DNA of 64,000 nucleotides from Kitagawia praeruptora (lineage: Eukaryota; Streptophyta; Magnoliopsida; Apiales; Apiaceae), in the NCBI GenBank assembly GCA_037693485.1, contig CM075346.1:15529501-15593500 (forward strand). The letters are read 5' to 3'. This document shows positions 1 through 13,080 of the stretch, piece by piece. Below the pieces are notes generated by a model. The model saw only the letters and a list, made by a program, of their open reading frames with translations. It had not been told where the DNA came from and searched no databases. The position numbers and the translations under genes are program-made. Every line of letters starts with the position of its first letter. Position 1 is the first letter of the stretch.

Positions 1-8
1 ATACTAAC

Positions 9-1490
9 CCCGGTCTACATCCAAATCACTTTCCAGAAGAAGATTCAAAGCTTCATATAATTCCTCTGCAAAACAACGGTTAACCATTAGAGCAGTTTGA
101 CCTCAAATCAATTTGACCATATTGAAGAGAGAGAGAAATATAGAACACGCAAGTTAGCACTATAATTAAAACAAACAATAGTCACTTACGCTCTTCAGCA
201 TCTGCAAACTCAGGTAGAAGCCTACCATCTTCCTGAACCTTTTTCTGAAATTTTATTAACAAATTTAAGTGATATAATCTCCAAAGACAATACAGTAGTG
301 TTACTAGTAGGTTTCAGACCATCTACACTCTGCTACTGTATTGCATCAGATTTGGCAGTGTGAGGAACAATTGAAGCAAAGTAATTTAGAATGGTCAAAC
401 TGATAATTAGTACATTCAAGGCTTATAAGGAATAATTGATTCAGGCAAACAGCAAGCAGCGAACACCAGCATAGAGTACAACATAACTCTAGTACTTCCA
501 TAATAAAGAAAATTGCTTATACAAATGCACAAGTATATACTTATTTGTAGAAACATTTCAACCCTCACAAAGAGGCAAAAATATTGCTGCCTAACGAACT
601 GCCAACAAAAGGGGTCAATGTAAATCTCAATTAACAGTCAAATCACTAAACCCTGGAATACTATTGTAAAGGTAATGTGATGGTTCAATCATCTACGAGA
701 ATAATTAATAATCAAATTGTTGCAAGATAAATTTCGTGGTCTATAAACACCTTTAGGTTTTGGTAGAACTCAGAAACTTTTCGGGGTATCCGAGCTCAGG
801 TCTAAGAGAGATCTCGATTTAAGAAAGTTCTCTCAAGTTCACACTTTCATACCCTCAAAATACTCAAATTGTGGACACTTTTGCTTATTTGTGCCCTCAA
901 CTGAAATTACGCCCCTTATGATAAATTACGATCTAAATATCATATTCAGTCAGTAGCTTCTCGCAACACAACCTCTACAACACCAAATTCCATACACCCA
1001 CAAAGACATGTAAATATCTACACACAATTGGCACAAAACTCATAAAAATTAGTAATTCATTCATATTTAAACAAATTACAAAATTAAAAAGCAAACCCTC
1101 AAGTGCAAAATCAAAACTTTCACTTCATTCAATTCTCTAAATTGACAAAAATTGCAACAACAATAACAATGAAACATATACATACAAATTATGTAAAGCA
1201 TAAAAAGAGACCTCTTTAAGCAAGACAGCTTCAGGAAAAAGGCCAGCAGATTCATCAGGCTTAACCACAAAGCTATGAGTATCCACTTTTTTATTATTTT
1301 TATCTTTCTTGGAAGTTGCTACTATTACCGATGATTTTTGCTTCTGAGAAGAAGAAAAAACAAAGTGGGTTCTATCAAGATTTGATTTTGATGAAAACCC
1401 ATGAGCTATAAACACATTTTGAGCTCGTAAAGGTAAAAAGAGATTTGGTGTTGAGCAAGAAGATGATGATGTTAACAACACCGACTCCAT
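9..1490 (-). CDS. Plastid-targeted protein gene, 5' part (RFC3/S6-like)
   Basis: Three exons are visible on the minus strand: 1490-1212 (93 codons from the ATG, phase 0), 244-190, and 65-9, joined by GT-AG introns (donor after AAAGAG; acceptors TTTCAG and TTTGCAG) that keep one reading frame. The third exon ends at a GTTAGT donor, because reading on meets TAG within two codons, so the gene continues to the left of the window. The first 60 residues are rich in Ser, Thr, Lys and Arg and poor in acidic residues, which fits a plastid transit peptide. Exon 2 encodes the charged block VQEDGRLLPEFADAEE, which leads into ELYEALNLLLESDLDVDR. This pattern reminds me of the plant plastid protein RFC3, a member of the bacterial ribosomal protein S6 family, but the S6 fold itself would lie outside the window. 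The family name is an inference. The exon structure is well supported. Confidence 0.6.
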
Positions 1491-3288
1491 TTGTGTTTGT
1501 CTGTAATTTTAGCATATGGGGAAGATGAATTATCCTAAATATTTCGTCTACTTTATTTTCTATTAATTAATTAATTTTTTAAGTTGTCAACTTCAAAATT
1601 CAAATCATGTAGTACTATTGTTTTCGAGATTTGAACAATTTTTTTTTTTTTTGAATAAAGATTTGAATAAATTTTTTAATAATCTAATTAATACATTTTT
1701 AAACAATGTAGTTCATTATTATCAAAACATAAAATTATATAATTGTAAAAATTTGGAAAAGAAATACCGGTAATGGGATATTAATATTATAATTTAAAAC
1801 CGTAAAATATAATTTTATATATCATTGTTTTATATTACTTTTTTTTTTTGATATTTATACAAACACCCCTTTACAAGATTCAAATCTTCAAACATCTCAT
1901 ACGGGAAGGAAGCAAAAGATGATACCACTAGAAGTATATTTTTAGTGTTATGAATTTTATTTTTATAATTCTTACTGTTATTTTAGAGTTTCATTTCAAT
2001 ATATTAAATAAAATTTTGCATAGAATTTTTTTCCATTATATTAGTAGTATTTGGTTAGTTAATCAAACAATTTAATATAATTTTTAAAATAGATTACTAA
2101 AAAAATGTTGCGTGGTTCAAAAGTTTCAAAGTTTTTAAATGCATGTTATATAAGTAATGTTACAGATTTTTTTAAAAAAATACAAAAATTCTTACCAAAA
2201 TTATGTGATATTATTGAGTTGACGGTTAATACATTTTAATTTGTTGGCATATACAGATATTTTTTATTAGAAAAATGATTATTTAGCTAATCATTTGAAA
2301 ATGCACACATATAGGGGAGAAATGAATAAGTGTTATGACTAACAATGATTAATTAAAAAATATGTATGAAAATTTGTTTGGTAGCTAACTAGATGCAATA
2401 AATTAACAAACGCATCTAGCTAGGATATGCAATGTCGTAAGAATAAAGTGCAGAAAGTAAATAACACACAACAATTTTAGCCAGGTTCAAACCCTACAGC
2501 CTAATGATTTACGTCCCAGTCCTCTACCAACTCGGTAAAGAAATATATATTATTGATCACTATAAACCACGATTACAAGATACAATAATATATCTTCCTT
2601 TCTTTCCCTGTCACTAATATCTGCTTGCAACCACTGTTCCTCGAACTTAATGCCATCTAAGTGTAGACTTCTCTAGCCTCTAGTTCTCCCTGAACCATTG
2701 TGTCCAAACTTGCCAATCGAGCAACTACCAACTTACACTTTGAACAATACAAGATTTAATGAATTACAATTGAAATTATGAACTCTAACAAGGATATTTC
2801 CTTGTTAAAAGGAAAACTAATCTGACCATGTGGTGTACAAATTGTCTGCTCCCCTCGAATTCAACCTCCTATAAACATCCTCCTTGTCCAATAACAGGCC
2901 CTCAAAGAATTTTTCAAATGCACAAAGCCAGCACAAAACTTCTCCAGTCTTATCCACCATAAAATGAAAAGAAACCACCTTTATTAGGTTCTTCCTCATC
3001 AGCTGGAACATCAGCGTTCATACGATCCTGCTCTACTAATTTCCAAGCAGCACGTTCAAATGCCAGCCAAGACTGGCAATGCAGGTGGATTATTTAACAC
3101 CAAGAAGAACCCCTTATTAGTACTCAAAATAGCCTACGAATCCTCCTGAATAACACCCAACAATACCAATTTAAGCATCTATCACCTGAACATCTAACAC
3201 TGATATCAAGTTTTTACCGCCTCCAACCATATCAATGTGGGACTCCATTCACCATCAGTTTACTATCCCTAATTCCCTTGCATTCCTA
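1491..3288. other. AT-rich intergenic stretch
   Basis: No credible gene. 1500-2400 is very AT-rich with homopolymer runs. Between 2430 and 2580 the minus strand has a pyrimidine- and T-rich layout that resembles the U5 end of a copia LTR, but I see no partner or target duplication. 2780-3290 has short open frames on both strands that I do not recognise. Confidence 0.5.
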
Positions 3289-3425
3289 TGCCAGCTGGAG
3301 AGTACACTAAAACTAAGTCCGGAAAACCTTTTATAGGGTGCATCCACAAGGCAAAGCAGAAAATATCCTTGTTAAAATATGCCAGCTGGAGAGTACATTA
3401 AAACTAAGTCCGGAAAACCTTTTAA
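3289..3425 (+). repeat. Split direct repeat at copia left boundary
   Basis: About 45 bp beginning ATGCCAGCTGGAGAGTAC occurs at 3296-3331 and again from 3379, with one or two differences and about 48 bp between the copies. The second copy is the start of the surviving copia integrase frame, so the first is a duplicated stub of the same element. Confidence 0.7.
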
Positions 3426-5897
3426 TAGGTATTTCCTTCTGTTGATTGATGATTACAGTAGAGTGATGTGGGTTTTTATGCTGAAAAATAAGGATGATGC
3501 CCTCGACGCATTCAAAAAATTCAGAGCACAAGTGGAAACCAGTCCAGAGAAGAAAATCATGACACTCAAGACAGATAGGGGAGAAGAATTCTGTTCAAAG
3601 GCATTTAATTCTTACTGTGAAGGAGCTGGAATAGTCAGGCATTTTACAGCCCCCTAGTCGCCATAACAGAACGGCGTAGTCGAGAGAAGGAATAGAACGG
3701 TAGTTGAAATGGGAAGAAGCTTCTTGAAAGAGATGCAGTTGCCCTCTATGCTATGGAGTGAAGCCATTCGACATTCTGTATACATACTAAATCGATTACC
3801 TACGAGAGCTGTGTATGGAGTAACACCGTACGAAGCATGGTATAGTTCTAAGCCTAATATTGGGCATGTTCGCGTTTTTGGTTGCAAAGCACATATGAAA
3901 ATACCATCTGTACACACGAAAAAACTCGATGACAGGAGTAAGGTCATGATCAACCTTGGCAAAGAACCGGGAACTAAAGCCTACAGGTTGTACGACCCCG
4001 AAAAGAAAACAGTGCACATAATTAGAGACGTCGTCTTTGAAGAAAAAAAAAGCGTGGGACTGGAAAAAACTTGAAGCAATTGAGGATTTGCATTCTGGTA
4101 CGTTCACTGTGATTACAGGATATACAGATGAAGGAGAAGAAAATATTAAAGGGGAGCAATCTCCTATGACACCCAGTCAGAGCTCAAATATGGAGAACGA
4201 CCAAAGTCCAAGTAGTGCTGAAGTGTCGAGTTCAGAATCTGAAAGTAGTATCGAGCCAAGGAGGTTCAGATCACTTCAAGAAATATACGATGCTACTGAA
4301 GCAATCGAATTGAAAGATGAAGAATTGTTACTCATGGGAGTGGATGAGTCCACAAATTATAAGTAAGCAGCAATAAATCAGAACTGGAAGTTGGCCATGA
4401 AACAAGAAATGGACGCAATTGAAAGAAGTAATACTTGGAAATTATCTGAGCTACCTCTGGGGCACAAAGCAATTGGACTGAAATGGATCTTCAAGCTAAA
4501 AAGATATACGAATGGAAAAATCACAAAATATAAGGCGAGGATTGTAGCTAAAGGGTATGTGCAAAAACGGGGGGTGGATTTTGAGGAGATTTTGCACCTG
4601 TTACTCGAATTGAAACGGTAAGACTGTTGTTGGCTTTGGCTGCTAAAAATGGCTGGGAGGTGCACCATTTGGATGTAAAAACTGCATTTTTGAATGGTGA
4701 CATTCAAGAAGAAGTCTACGTTTGTCAACCAGATGGCTTCATGGTAAAAGGTAAAGAACAACTCGTGTACAGACTCATTAAAGCATTGTACGGCTTAAGG
4801 CAGGTCCCTCGTGCCTGGTACTCAAAACTCAGCAAGAACTTGGAGTCGCTTGGGTTCCAAAGGTGCCCATATGAACATGCAATCTATACGAAGAAGATTG
4901 GTGATGAGAATCTAATTATAGGTGTATATGTAGACGACTTGCTGATAACAAGTACCTCGGTCTCAGTTATTAAAGAATTCAAGAAACAGATGAGTGAGAG
5001 ATTTGAAATGAGTGACATGGGAAAATTATCATACTACCTAGGAATCGAAGTTGCACAAGGGCATGGGTTTGTTGAACTTAAACAAACTGCGTACGCCAAG
5101 AAAATTCTAGAAAAGGCTGGAATGATGGATTGCAACCCAACGAAGTTCCCCATGGACCCTAAGGAATGTCTCACGAACGATGCAGATGGTAAAATGGTGG
5201 ATGTTACTCAGTTTAAAAGCATGATCGGAGGATTACGCTACCTGGTTCACACTCGACCTGACATAGCCTACTCGATTGGGATAGTTAGGGGATAGTTAGT
5301 AGATTCATGGAGCATCAAACCATACTTCATTTAAATGCAGCAAAGCGCATACTGAGGTATGTGAAGGGTACACTGAAATTTGGTTTGGTCTATACAAAAG
5401 AGAGTGGTAATAGTTTGTTTACGGGATACTCTGATAGTGACATGGGTGGGAGCATTAAGGATCGCAAGAGCATGGGAGGAATGGTGTTCTACTTAAATGA
5501 GAGTCTTATAACAGGAGTCTCTCAGAAGCAACGATGTGTGGCACTCTCGACATGTGAAGCTGAGTTTATGGCGGCATCAGCGGCCGCGTGCCAGGCAATT
5601 TGGCTGAGAAAATTGCTGGGTCAGATAACTGGGAAGTATGTGGGTCCTGTGGTGTTATATATAGACAACAGGTCAGCCATCGACTTAACAAAAAACCCTA
5701 TTTTTCGTGGACGGAACAAGCATATAGACATCCGCTATCATTTTATCCGGGAGTGTGTAGAGCGGGGTGAGATTGTCATCAAACATGTGGTTACAGACAG
5801 TCAACGAGCTGACATTATGACTAAAGCTTATAACAAGGTAAAATTCGAGAACATGAAAAAGCTACTTGGAGTAAAAGACCTGCTCAAACAAGTTTGA
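3379..5897 (+). pseudogene. Ty1/copia integrase-RT-RNase H remnant
   Basis: This is a decayed copia polyprotein; gag, protease and the start of integrase are missing. Domains run in the copia order. Integrase core: LIDDYSR and TDRGEEF at 3440-3600, then NRTVVE after the first break. Reverse transcriptase: WIFKLKR and KARIVAKGY near 4480-4560, LDVKTAFLNGD at 4670, YVDDLLI at 4927. Copia-type RNase H: CEAEFMAAS at 5552, then DNRSAIDLT and NKHIDIRYHFIRE up to the final stop at 5895. The frame is broken by TAG at 3655, a frameshift near 4040-4070, TAA at 4363, a shift near 4600 and TAG at 5293. There is no recognisable 5' LTR. The element cannot encode a complete product. Confidence 0.9.
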
Positions 5898-5911
5898 ATT
5901 AAAGGGGAGAA

Positions 5912-6210
5912 TGTTGGGATAATTTAAACTTGTTTTAAACATTTCCTAAGTTTAGTAATGTGCTGGTTTTCTGAGATATTAGCTGTGGGTTTTTGAGATG
6001 CTAGCTGTGTGATTTGGCTATCAATTAGTTGGAGGATTTTTAGAAATAATAGTAGAAGAAAAAGGATAGTTGTTGAGTTAATTCAGGAAGTTGGTTCTAG
6101 TTTCCATTTCTTTGCATCACGTCTGAATCAGACTTCTATATATGTACTTTGTTTGAGTATCAATAAAATTATCGATGTTGCTTCATCTGTTTTCTTTTCA
6201 TAGTTTAACA
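5912..6210 (+). repeat. Copia 3' LTR
   Basis: A purine-rich tract AAAGGGGAGAA ends at 5911, directly before TGTTGGGATAA, the usual start of a copia LTR. The sequence ends in TTTAACA at 6210, an inverted match to the TGTT start. It lies 15 bp after the RNase H stop. The partner 5' LTR is absent, so the right boundary is inferred from the terminal TG...CA alone. Confidence 0.75.
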
Positions 6211-6515
6211 TCAAACACATATAGTAGATATATATTAGTTGTTCTCAATACATTTTACTCATGTCATATTCCTTTTCTCGCATTGGTGGGTACTTAGGAC
6301 ACTCGTGATTGTGTGAAGGAAAGCTATCTTTATTTTTATTAATGAATAAAAAAATTTAGACATGCATCTGGCTAGAATTATAATTTAGCCATCACCGTGC
6401 AATTATATTAAACTTTAGGTACCCAAAGTGCAATTTTGTCATGAATTATTTAAAAAATTTACTATATTGTATTTATAGTTTTAATTTGTTTTGGAGATTA
6501 TTAGAGTTATTATTA
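6211..6515. other. AT-rich spacer
   Basis: Between the copia LTR and the Helitron end I see only AT-rich sequence without coding signal. Confidence 0.6.
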
Positions 6516-6950
6516 CTAGCTTAAAACCAGTGCGAAGCACGGATTTTTTTTATTTTAATATTATTTGAATTTTTCATTTTTTTAAAACATGAATTTTGGA
6601 GGCTTACATTTTTATATGAGATGATTTGATAATAATTATATAAATGTTATCCGTGATATTTCTAGAAATGGAGGAATTTTAGTTAGAAAATATATAAAAG
6701 ATGATAGATTTTAGTTGAAAAAGGTAATCGGTTAATTACTGGTAATTATAAAATTATTATTTTATTTTATTAAATAGAATGCCCGTGATATGATTAGAAA
6801 AAGATAGGATTTAGTTAGAGAAAATTAAAAAGGAAACATGCTCTAGGTGAAAAGGTAATTAATTAGTTTATAGTAATTATAATTTAATTATCTTATTTTA
6901 CTAAATGTAATTTCACGTAATATTTTTAGAAAAGGAGAAATTAATATTGT

Positions 6951-7446
6951 TGATATGGGATAAAAGTAAGCCCTAAAGACACATTTAATGTCGCATTAAT
7001 TAGACCCAGCATGGTCCAAACGTGGGGCCCATTAATGAGGTCAAAAACCCTATTTATGATATAAATTTTGTAATTAATATTAAGGATAATAACCAGCTCA
7101 GCAATAAGAGTCAAATAAGGATATTACTCCTGCCTGATTTAGCCTCCAAGGCACCTACTTCAACAAGGAAACTGATTCCTACAAGGAAGGAGTCTAGAAC
7201 CTTCCTCAAGGCGGTGACTTGCCCACCAAGTCACCTAATTCTACTACGATTCTAGGGCTTCTCAGCCTATATAAGGGCCTGACCCCTCATTCTCAGAACT
7301 ACGTTTTGGCTTGATTCTCAATACGAGATACGTAGGCATTCTGTGAGGACCGATTAGTCTCGAACACAGAAATAGCCATTAAAGCACGAAGCTCCTGAAC
7401 CCTAGCATTAAATACAGATTCATAACCTAGTTTTTATTCCACAACA
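6951..7446 (+). repeat. 5' LTR of Tat element A
   Basis: It starts TGATATGGGATAAAAG and ends TTATTCCACAACA, and it matches 20858-21353 base for base in length. A third copy lies inverted at 49867-50380. Confidence 0.95.
7268..7275 (+). promoter_or_regulatory. LTR TATA box
   Basis: TATATAAG lies about 180 bp before the LTR end, where the U3/R junction is expected; the other two LTR copies keep the TATA. Confidence 0.6.
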
Positions 7447-7448
7447 TT

Positions 7449-7466
7449 TGGCGCTGTCTGTGGGAA
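7449..7466 (+). promoter_or_regulatory. Primer-binding site of element A
   Basis: TGGCGCTGTCTGTGGGAA begins two bases after the LTR, the usual primer-binding position. It resembles primer sites of other Tat elements. I cannot assign the tRNA with certainty. Confidence 0.6.
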
Positions 7467-7479
7467 GAAAACATCAACC

Positions 7480-10038
7480 ATGGTTCAAACACAAAGAACA
7501 CCAGTTACTACCGAGGCTCTGCCTCTAAGCTCTGCTCCGCATGTCACTGAGCAGGTACCCCCAACAACAGGGGTGATCATTCAAACTCAAGCTTCTCAAA
7601 CCCAGGTTTCTCAACCCCCAGGGACGAATCCCCATGCTGAGAGAACGTTACCAATGATCATCCACCCAGGTCAAGAAACCAGCTCTCTTCAGATGCTGGT
7701 TTCTCCTTTAGTTGGTCCCAATCGCCCGTTACCACCAGGGGTACAGATCCATACTACATATCTCCCCATGAATACCAACCCGATGTATGGTCTGCTTAAT
7801 TACCCTCCAATTACTCAAGGTCCTGGACCCAGTGGCCATGCTTTGCAGATCCGAGATCGAGAGTATTATGACTACTCCGGTCCCTATACAGATGATTCAT
7901 CGTCTGAGGATGATGATCGTGATGAAGCCCCAAGAAGGCGACGTGATAGCTTAGAACCAAGAAGAAGAACACAAACTATCCATGATGGACCCCCTTTGAC
8001 AGCTGCTGAGAGAATCAAGGCTCATGAGGCCGAGATTTTAAGGATAAAGGAAGATATTGCGAGAGAACAAGCTAGGTTGAATCAAACTCAACCCCCTCCA
8101 ACCTCAGGACCGATTCCCATTATAGACTTAGAGAGGTCTTCAAGAAGGCAGAGAAGGGCTGACACCCCTACTGGAAGAACAACAAGGGTGGAAACCCCCA
8201 GGAGCAACCCCAAGGATCTGATGCCACTTGGGGATCCTGATGATCCCACACCCCCGTTTACCGAGGAGGTGATGAATGCTCACATCTCTAGGAAGTTTAA
8301 GATGCCGATAATCAAGGCTTATGATAGAACGGGTGATCCCGCAAATCATGTTAGGATGTTTTCGAACGCACTGCTGTTGCAGCCTGCAAGTGATGCCTTA
8401 AAGTGTAGGGCGTTCCCTCAAACCCTGTCGGGCATGGCTCAAAGATGGTATAGCCGTTTGCCTGTAAACTCAATTGGCTCTTTTAAGGAGTTAAGTGCTG
8501 CTTTTGTTAGCTAGTTCATCAGCGGAAGAGTTCATGAGAAAAGCTCCGCATCCTTCATGTACGTGGTGCAAGGGAAGAATGAAAATCTGAGAGATTACCT
8601 CAAGAGGTTCAATAAAGAGACGTTGAATATCACAGATTTGGAGAATAAGGTGGCCATGGTAGCCCTAGAACATGGAACCACTGATCTATTCTTTAAAAGG
8701 TCATTGGCAAAACATCCTCCTGAAAACATGGCCGAGCTCCAACGAAGGGCTGACAAGTACATTAAAGCTGAAGATAGCATGAAGAAAGAAGCCACAGTAA
8801 ATGGAGGAGGAGGTAACAACGACTCCAAGAAGCAAAAGCAAGACCATGAGTATGATGACCAGGAGTATGATGCTAGGGACAAGTATCCCCGAACTAGCGA
8901 GGACTCCGACTATGCCCCTAAGAAGAACCAAGGACCGAGGTTCACTGAGTCTGCAAGGTTGAATACTCCTAGGAGTCGGATCTTGTTGGACATTGAGAAG
9001 GATAAGGATTTTCGATGGCCGAAGCCACTCAGGGGTGATCCCGCAAAGAGAAACAAGAATCAGTATTGCAGATTCCACAGAGATTTGGGGCATGACACTG
9101 ATGATTGCAAGCAACTCAAAGATGAGATCGAGTTTTTGATTCGTAGAGGGAAACTGAGCCACTTCACTAAGGGTGACGACCGTGGTAATCAGAGAAGAGA
9201 GTATGATAGGAGGGATGACGATCAAGATCGCAACCCACAACCCCGAGGGCTAGTAATCAACATGATCTCAGGAGGCCCGACTGCGGCCGGCACAACAAGG
9301 AATTCTCGGAAGGCTTATGCTAGAGAAGTGATGCACATCGTGGGAGAGGCTCCGAAGCATGCAAAAACTGAAGTAGTGGTTGGTTTTGATGACTCAGACT
9401 TGGAAGGGGTGAAGTTCCCCCATGACGGCCCGTTGGTCATAACTTCTGTGATTGGAAACTCAAAGGTGAAGCGAGTCTTGATAGACAATGAAGCTTCCGT
9501 TGACATTCTATTTCATGATGCATTTGTGAAGATGGGGTACGGTGATTCTCAGTTGACCCCCAATAACATGCCTATATATGGATTTAATGGAGTAGAATCC
9601 AAAGTTGAAGGGACTATTCAGTTGCCTATAACTGTTGGACAGGAGCCCAAAGAGGCCACTTAGATGTTGAACTTCCTGGTAATCAAGGCAATTTCAACGT
9701 ACAACGCTATCCTCGGAAGGACTGGACTTCATGCATTCAAGGATTTCGCCTCAACTTATCATATGAAGATCAAGTTCCCGACCAGAAATGGTGTTGAAGA
9801 ACATAAAGGTGATCAAAAGATGGCACGAAGCTGTTATGTAGCCTCGTTAAGGCCTGATGGAGTCGGGGTGCAGGTCCTTCCGATTGAGGACATGGATGTC
9901 CGCAGTAGTAAGAAACGTCAAGAAAGGCCGTCAGACGACATCATACAGAAGCCTCGGACAGCCATTGAGGCTAAGGCGTTAACTGACTTCGTGGTTGAAA
10001 GTACCATTAGCAACCAAGAAGTCGGGGGTAGGAGGTAA
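7480..10038 (+). pseudogene. gag-protease of Tat element A
   Basis: One frame from ATG at 7480 is interrupted only by TAG at 8512 and TAG at 9661. Gag: a Pro- and Gln-rich N-terminus, charged segments, then the capsid region with HVRMFSNALL and AQRWYSRLP near 8350-8460 and PPENMAELQRRADKYIKAED near 8715-8775, and a Cys/His knuckle (YCRFH...GHDTDDC) at 9064-9108. Protease: LIDNEASVDILF near 9478, where the usual Gly of the D-x-G site is Glu (DNEAS against DNGAS in element B), so it is probably inactive. After about 9950 the frame jumps from protease into an RNase H segment (PRTAIEAKALTDFVVE), so RT is skipped. Element B has CAG where this copy has TAG at 9661. Confidence 0.9.
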
Positions 10039-10609
10039 TACCCCAAGCAGGAAGTGAACCTCAGAATAATAAGGAGGAGACCAGAAGGAGTGGTGGGTGC
10101 TCTAATTTGATGGAGCATCAAAAATAAAATCTGGTGCAGGCCTAGTCTTGCAAATCCCCGATGGGCTCAAGTTATCCTAGTAGAACTTAGCTTTATATTT
10201 ATCTAGTAGAAGTAGAAATAAGGTTCATTGAAACCATTGAAGAGCATGTTGCTCCGAGTAGGACGGTAGTACTTTATGTAAGGGTTGAACCCATTTCAAG
10301 TTATTAATGCAAGTTTGTTTTCCATTCATTTATTGTGTGATTTTATTTATGTGCCAAGCACCTGATGAGTGCAAGTTAAGGATGACCAAGTACCGAAAAC
10401 AAAAGAATACACGAATGGAGAACAAACAAATGGATAAATAAAGACCCCAAAGGGTCAAGAGTTAGGTTACAGCACGACCAAATAAGAGTTTAAGTCCGTG
10501 AAGGACCCAGGTTAAAAGACGAGCAGATAAAAGCCACAAGCAACAATCAAAGCCATGCAAGGCCGAGGATGTTAAGGACTAGCTACTCTTCTATATGTCT
10601 TTAGGATGA
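10039..10609 (+). other. Second RNase H stub and 3' noncoding segment of Tat
   Basis: 10085-10165 resembles the start of the second RNase H domain (FDGASK region), with stops. From about 10170 the sequence matches the noncoding stretch of element B at 54170-54350 in the same element orientation (GTTGCTCC, GGGTTGAACCC, AAGCACCTGATGAG). It therefore belongs downstream of pol, yet it stands upstream of RT here. 10390-10609 has no feature I recognise. Confidence 0.7.
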
Positions 10610-12047
10610 AGACCAACGGCTGGTGAATAAGATATTCGCCCATCTGATTGGGAAAACCATGGAGGTCTATGTTGATGACATGTTAGTCAAGAGCCTGTGC
10701 AAGGTAGATCACATTAAGCACCTTAGGGAGGCATTCGAAGTGCTGAGGCACCACAAGATGATGTTGAATCCAGCCAAGTGTGCTTTTGGAGTTGGATCAG
10801 GAAAATTTTGGGATTGATGGTTTCGAAGAGAGGCATAGAGGCCAACCCTGATAAGATAAAAGCAATTTTAGACATGGAACCACCCGCTCTATACGAGATG
10901 TACAGAAATTAACTAGCCGAGTTGCAGCCCTAGGGAGATTCATCTCCAAGTTTGGTGACAAATGCTTGCCTTTCTTTCAAGCATTGAAGAAGGTGAAAAA
11001 TTTTGAATGGACTCCTGAGAGTCAAGAGGCCTTTGAGCAGTTAAAAAAGTACATTGCTGAATCCCCGTTGTTGGCCAAGCCTAGTCCCAGAGAGACTCTT
11101 TATCTATACCTGGCGGTATCTGAACAAGCATTGAGTGCTGTCCTTATTCGAGAAGAGAGTAAGGTTCAAAAACCTATTTACTATGTGAGCAAGGTGTTGC
11201 ATGGGGCTGAGTTGAATTACTCAACCATTGAGAAGTTTGCTTTGGCATTCATAACAGCCTCGAGGAAGCTACGAGACCAGCAATTGAGGAACATATTACA
11301 TAGCCCGAAGGCCAGTGGAAGGTTGATTAAGTGGGCAATTGAAATTGGAGAATTTGACATCACGTATAAGCCTCGAACAGCCATCAAGGCTCAGGCATTA
11401 GCTGACTTCATGGTTGAATGTACCATTGACAACCAAGAAGTCGGGGCCAGGATATAGTAACCACCCCTGGGAGTGAAGAAAAAGATGAGGAGCTTGTACC
11501 TGATCAGAAGGAATATTGGGTGCTCCATTTTGATGGAGCATCAAAAACAAAATCTAGCGGTGCAGGTTTAGTCTTGCAAAGCCCCGATAGGTTCACAGTT
11601 GAGTATGCTCTGAAGTTGGATTTTCCGACAATCAATAACGAAGCTGAGTATGTAGCCTTGATAGCCGGGTTGGGCTTGGCCAGAATCATGAGAGTCAAGA
11701 ATCTCAAAGTTTGTGGGGATTCAAGACTAGTAGCATCGCAAGTGAATGGTGAATTTGAGACCAAGCATGAAACTATGGCAAAGTATTTGCAAGTTTTGAA
11801 AGCTGTTACGACTCAGTTTGATGAGTGCTATGTGGAGCATATTCCAAGAAATGAGAACGTTAAGGCCGATGCCTTGTCTAAATTCGCTTCTTCTGAAATA
11901 GAAAATTATGCAGGGAGTGTTTACTTCCAGGTCTTGAAGGCCCCGACCATCAACTCTCATTTGGTAGCACCGATTGATAAAGGAAGCTCAAAGCAATGCC
12001 TTGATGGCCAACAAGGCTGTCTGCCTCCAATCGAGCTTGTCGTTTGA
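10610..12047 (+). pseudogene. RT C-terminus and dual RNase H of Tat element A
   Basis: RT is entered in mid-domain: LVNKIFAHLIG at 10621, YVDDMLVKS at 10670, LNPAKCAFGVG at 10765, then a frameshift at about 10807 and stops up to 10965. The usual RNase H follows (LYLAVSEQALSAVL, YYVSKVLHGAELNYSTIEK; 10966-11457) and lacks about a dozen residues after SRKLR that element B retains. The second RNase H-like domain is at 11520-12047: FDGASK, NNEAEYVALIAGL, CGDSRLVASQV, NVKADALSKFAS. Integrase, which should come next, is missing. Confidence 0.85.
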
Positions 12048-12398
12048 GTTTAAAGGCTCGAATCAAGAGTCATTAGTCAAGTTGAAACCTAAGCAAGGTT
12101 ATATGAGTATAAGAATAAGGTTGGAAACCTAGAATCAAGATAAAGGGTTGACAACCAGCTAAGGCACACCAGACTTGAAGTCAAGTGCTAAGTGGCAAAG
12201 AAACTTCTTGAACGATCAATCTTGAACGATCAACCGAAAAGCAAGACCTCCACCATATGAAGCAAGGGGGGCAAGAACTAAAAAACTTCATCACAATTTC
12301 CACATCTTAGAACGAGAACGAAAGGTTGGTTACAACCAACAACCATGAACGGATTCAAGGTTTAAAACCAAGAATTCAACAAGCGAGTTAAGGCCCAG
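12048..12398 (+). other. Tat noncoding spacer
   Basis: A purine-rich segment without a reading frame between the second RNase H and the insertion point of element C. I find no match to it in element B. Confidence 0.5.
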
Positions 12399-12604
12399 AA
12401 GGTTGATTAGTGCATAATTTTGCATATTTTTGTTGCCTATTTATTGTTTGAATTCGTATTTTAATAAATTATTTTGTTGCATTTCAGGAAAATTCGAGAA
12501 AACTGAAGAAATGGCAAAATAAAGAAGTAAATGACAAAAGAAGAAAAAGAAGGACCAAAACAAGAAGAAAAGGAAAAGCAAGGGGTTGCGGTGCATTTTT
12601 GTAG

Positions 12605-12737
12605 CCAACCAAAATGGAGGGTTAGGATTAACCCACACCAACCAAAATGGAGGGCTAGGATTAACCCACACAAACCAAAATAGAGGGCTAGGATTAACCC
12701 ACACCAACCAAAATGGAGGGCTAGGATTAAACCACAC
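12605..12737 (+). repeat. 33-bp minisatellite in LTR
   Basis: Four copies of a 33-bp unit containing CCAAAATGGAGGGCTAGG. The 3' LTR (17812-17910) has three. Confidence 0.9.
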
Positions 12738-12762
12738 CAAACCCAAAACCCTAAATTTTTCC

Positions 12763-12770
12763 TATAAATA
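12763..12770 (+). promoter_or_regulatory. LTR TATA box of element C
   Basis: TATAAATA follows the minisatellite and is kept in the 3' LTR. It is the likely transcription start signal of the element. Confidence 0.6.
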
Positions 12771-13080
12771 CTCTCATTTTCTCTTGTAAAAAACACACCA
12801 CTTTAGACACCACTTTAGACACCTAGAATTTGATAGCTCCTTATTTTCATGTTTTACTTTCGTTGGTTTTATCCTGCGTACTCTTCTAAATTCTTAATAT
12901 ATTCTTCGTTCTTCTTTTCTTCCTGCGTACAATTGTTTCAAAACTCCTACTGCCACTTTATTATTTAGTACTAGTTGCTTGCTTCACTAGTTTAGTTGGT
13001 TTATTAATTTATTATATATAACTACTTGCCATTTACGTTATATTAATATTTAGGTTTATTAAGTTTCTGATCATATATAG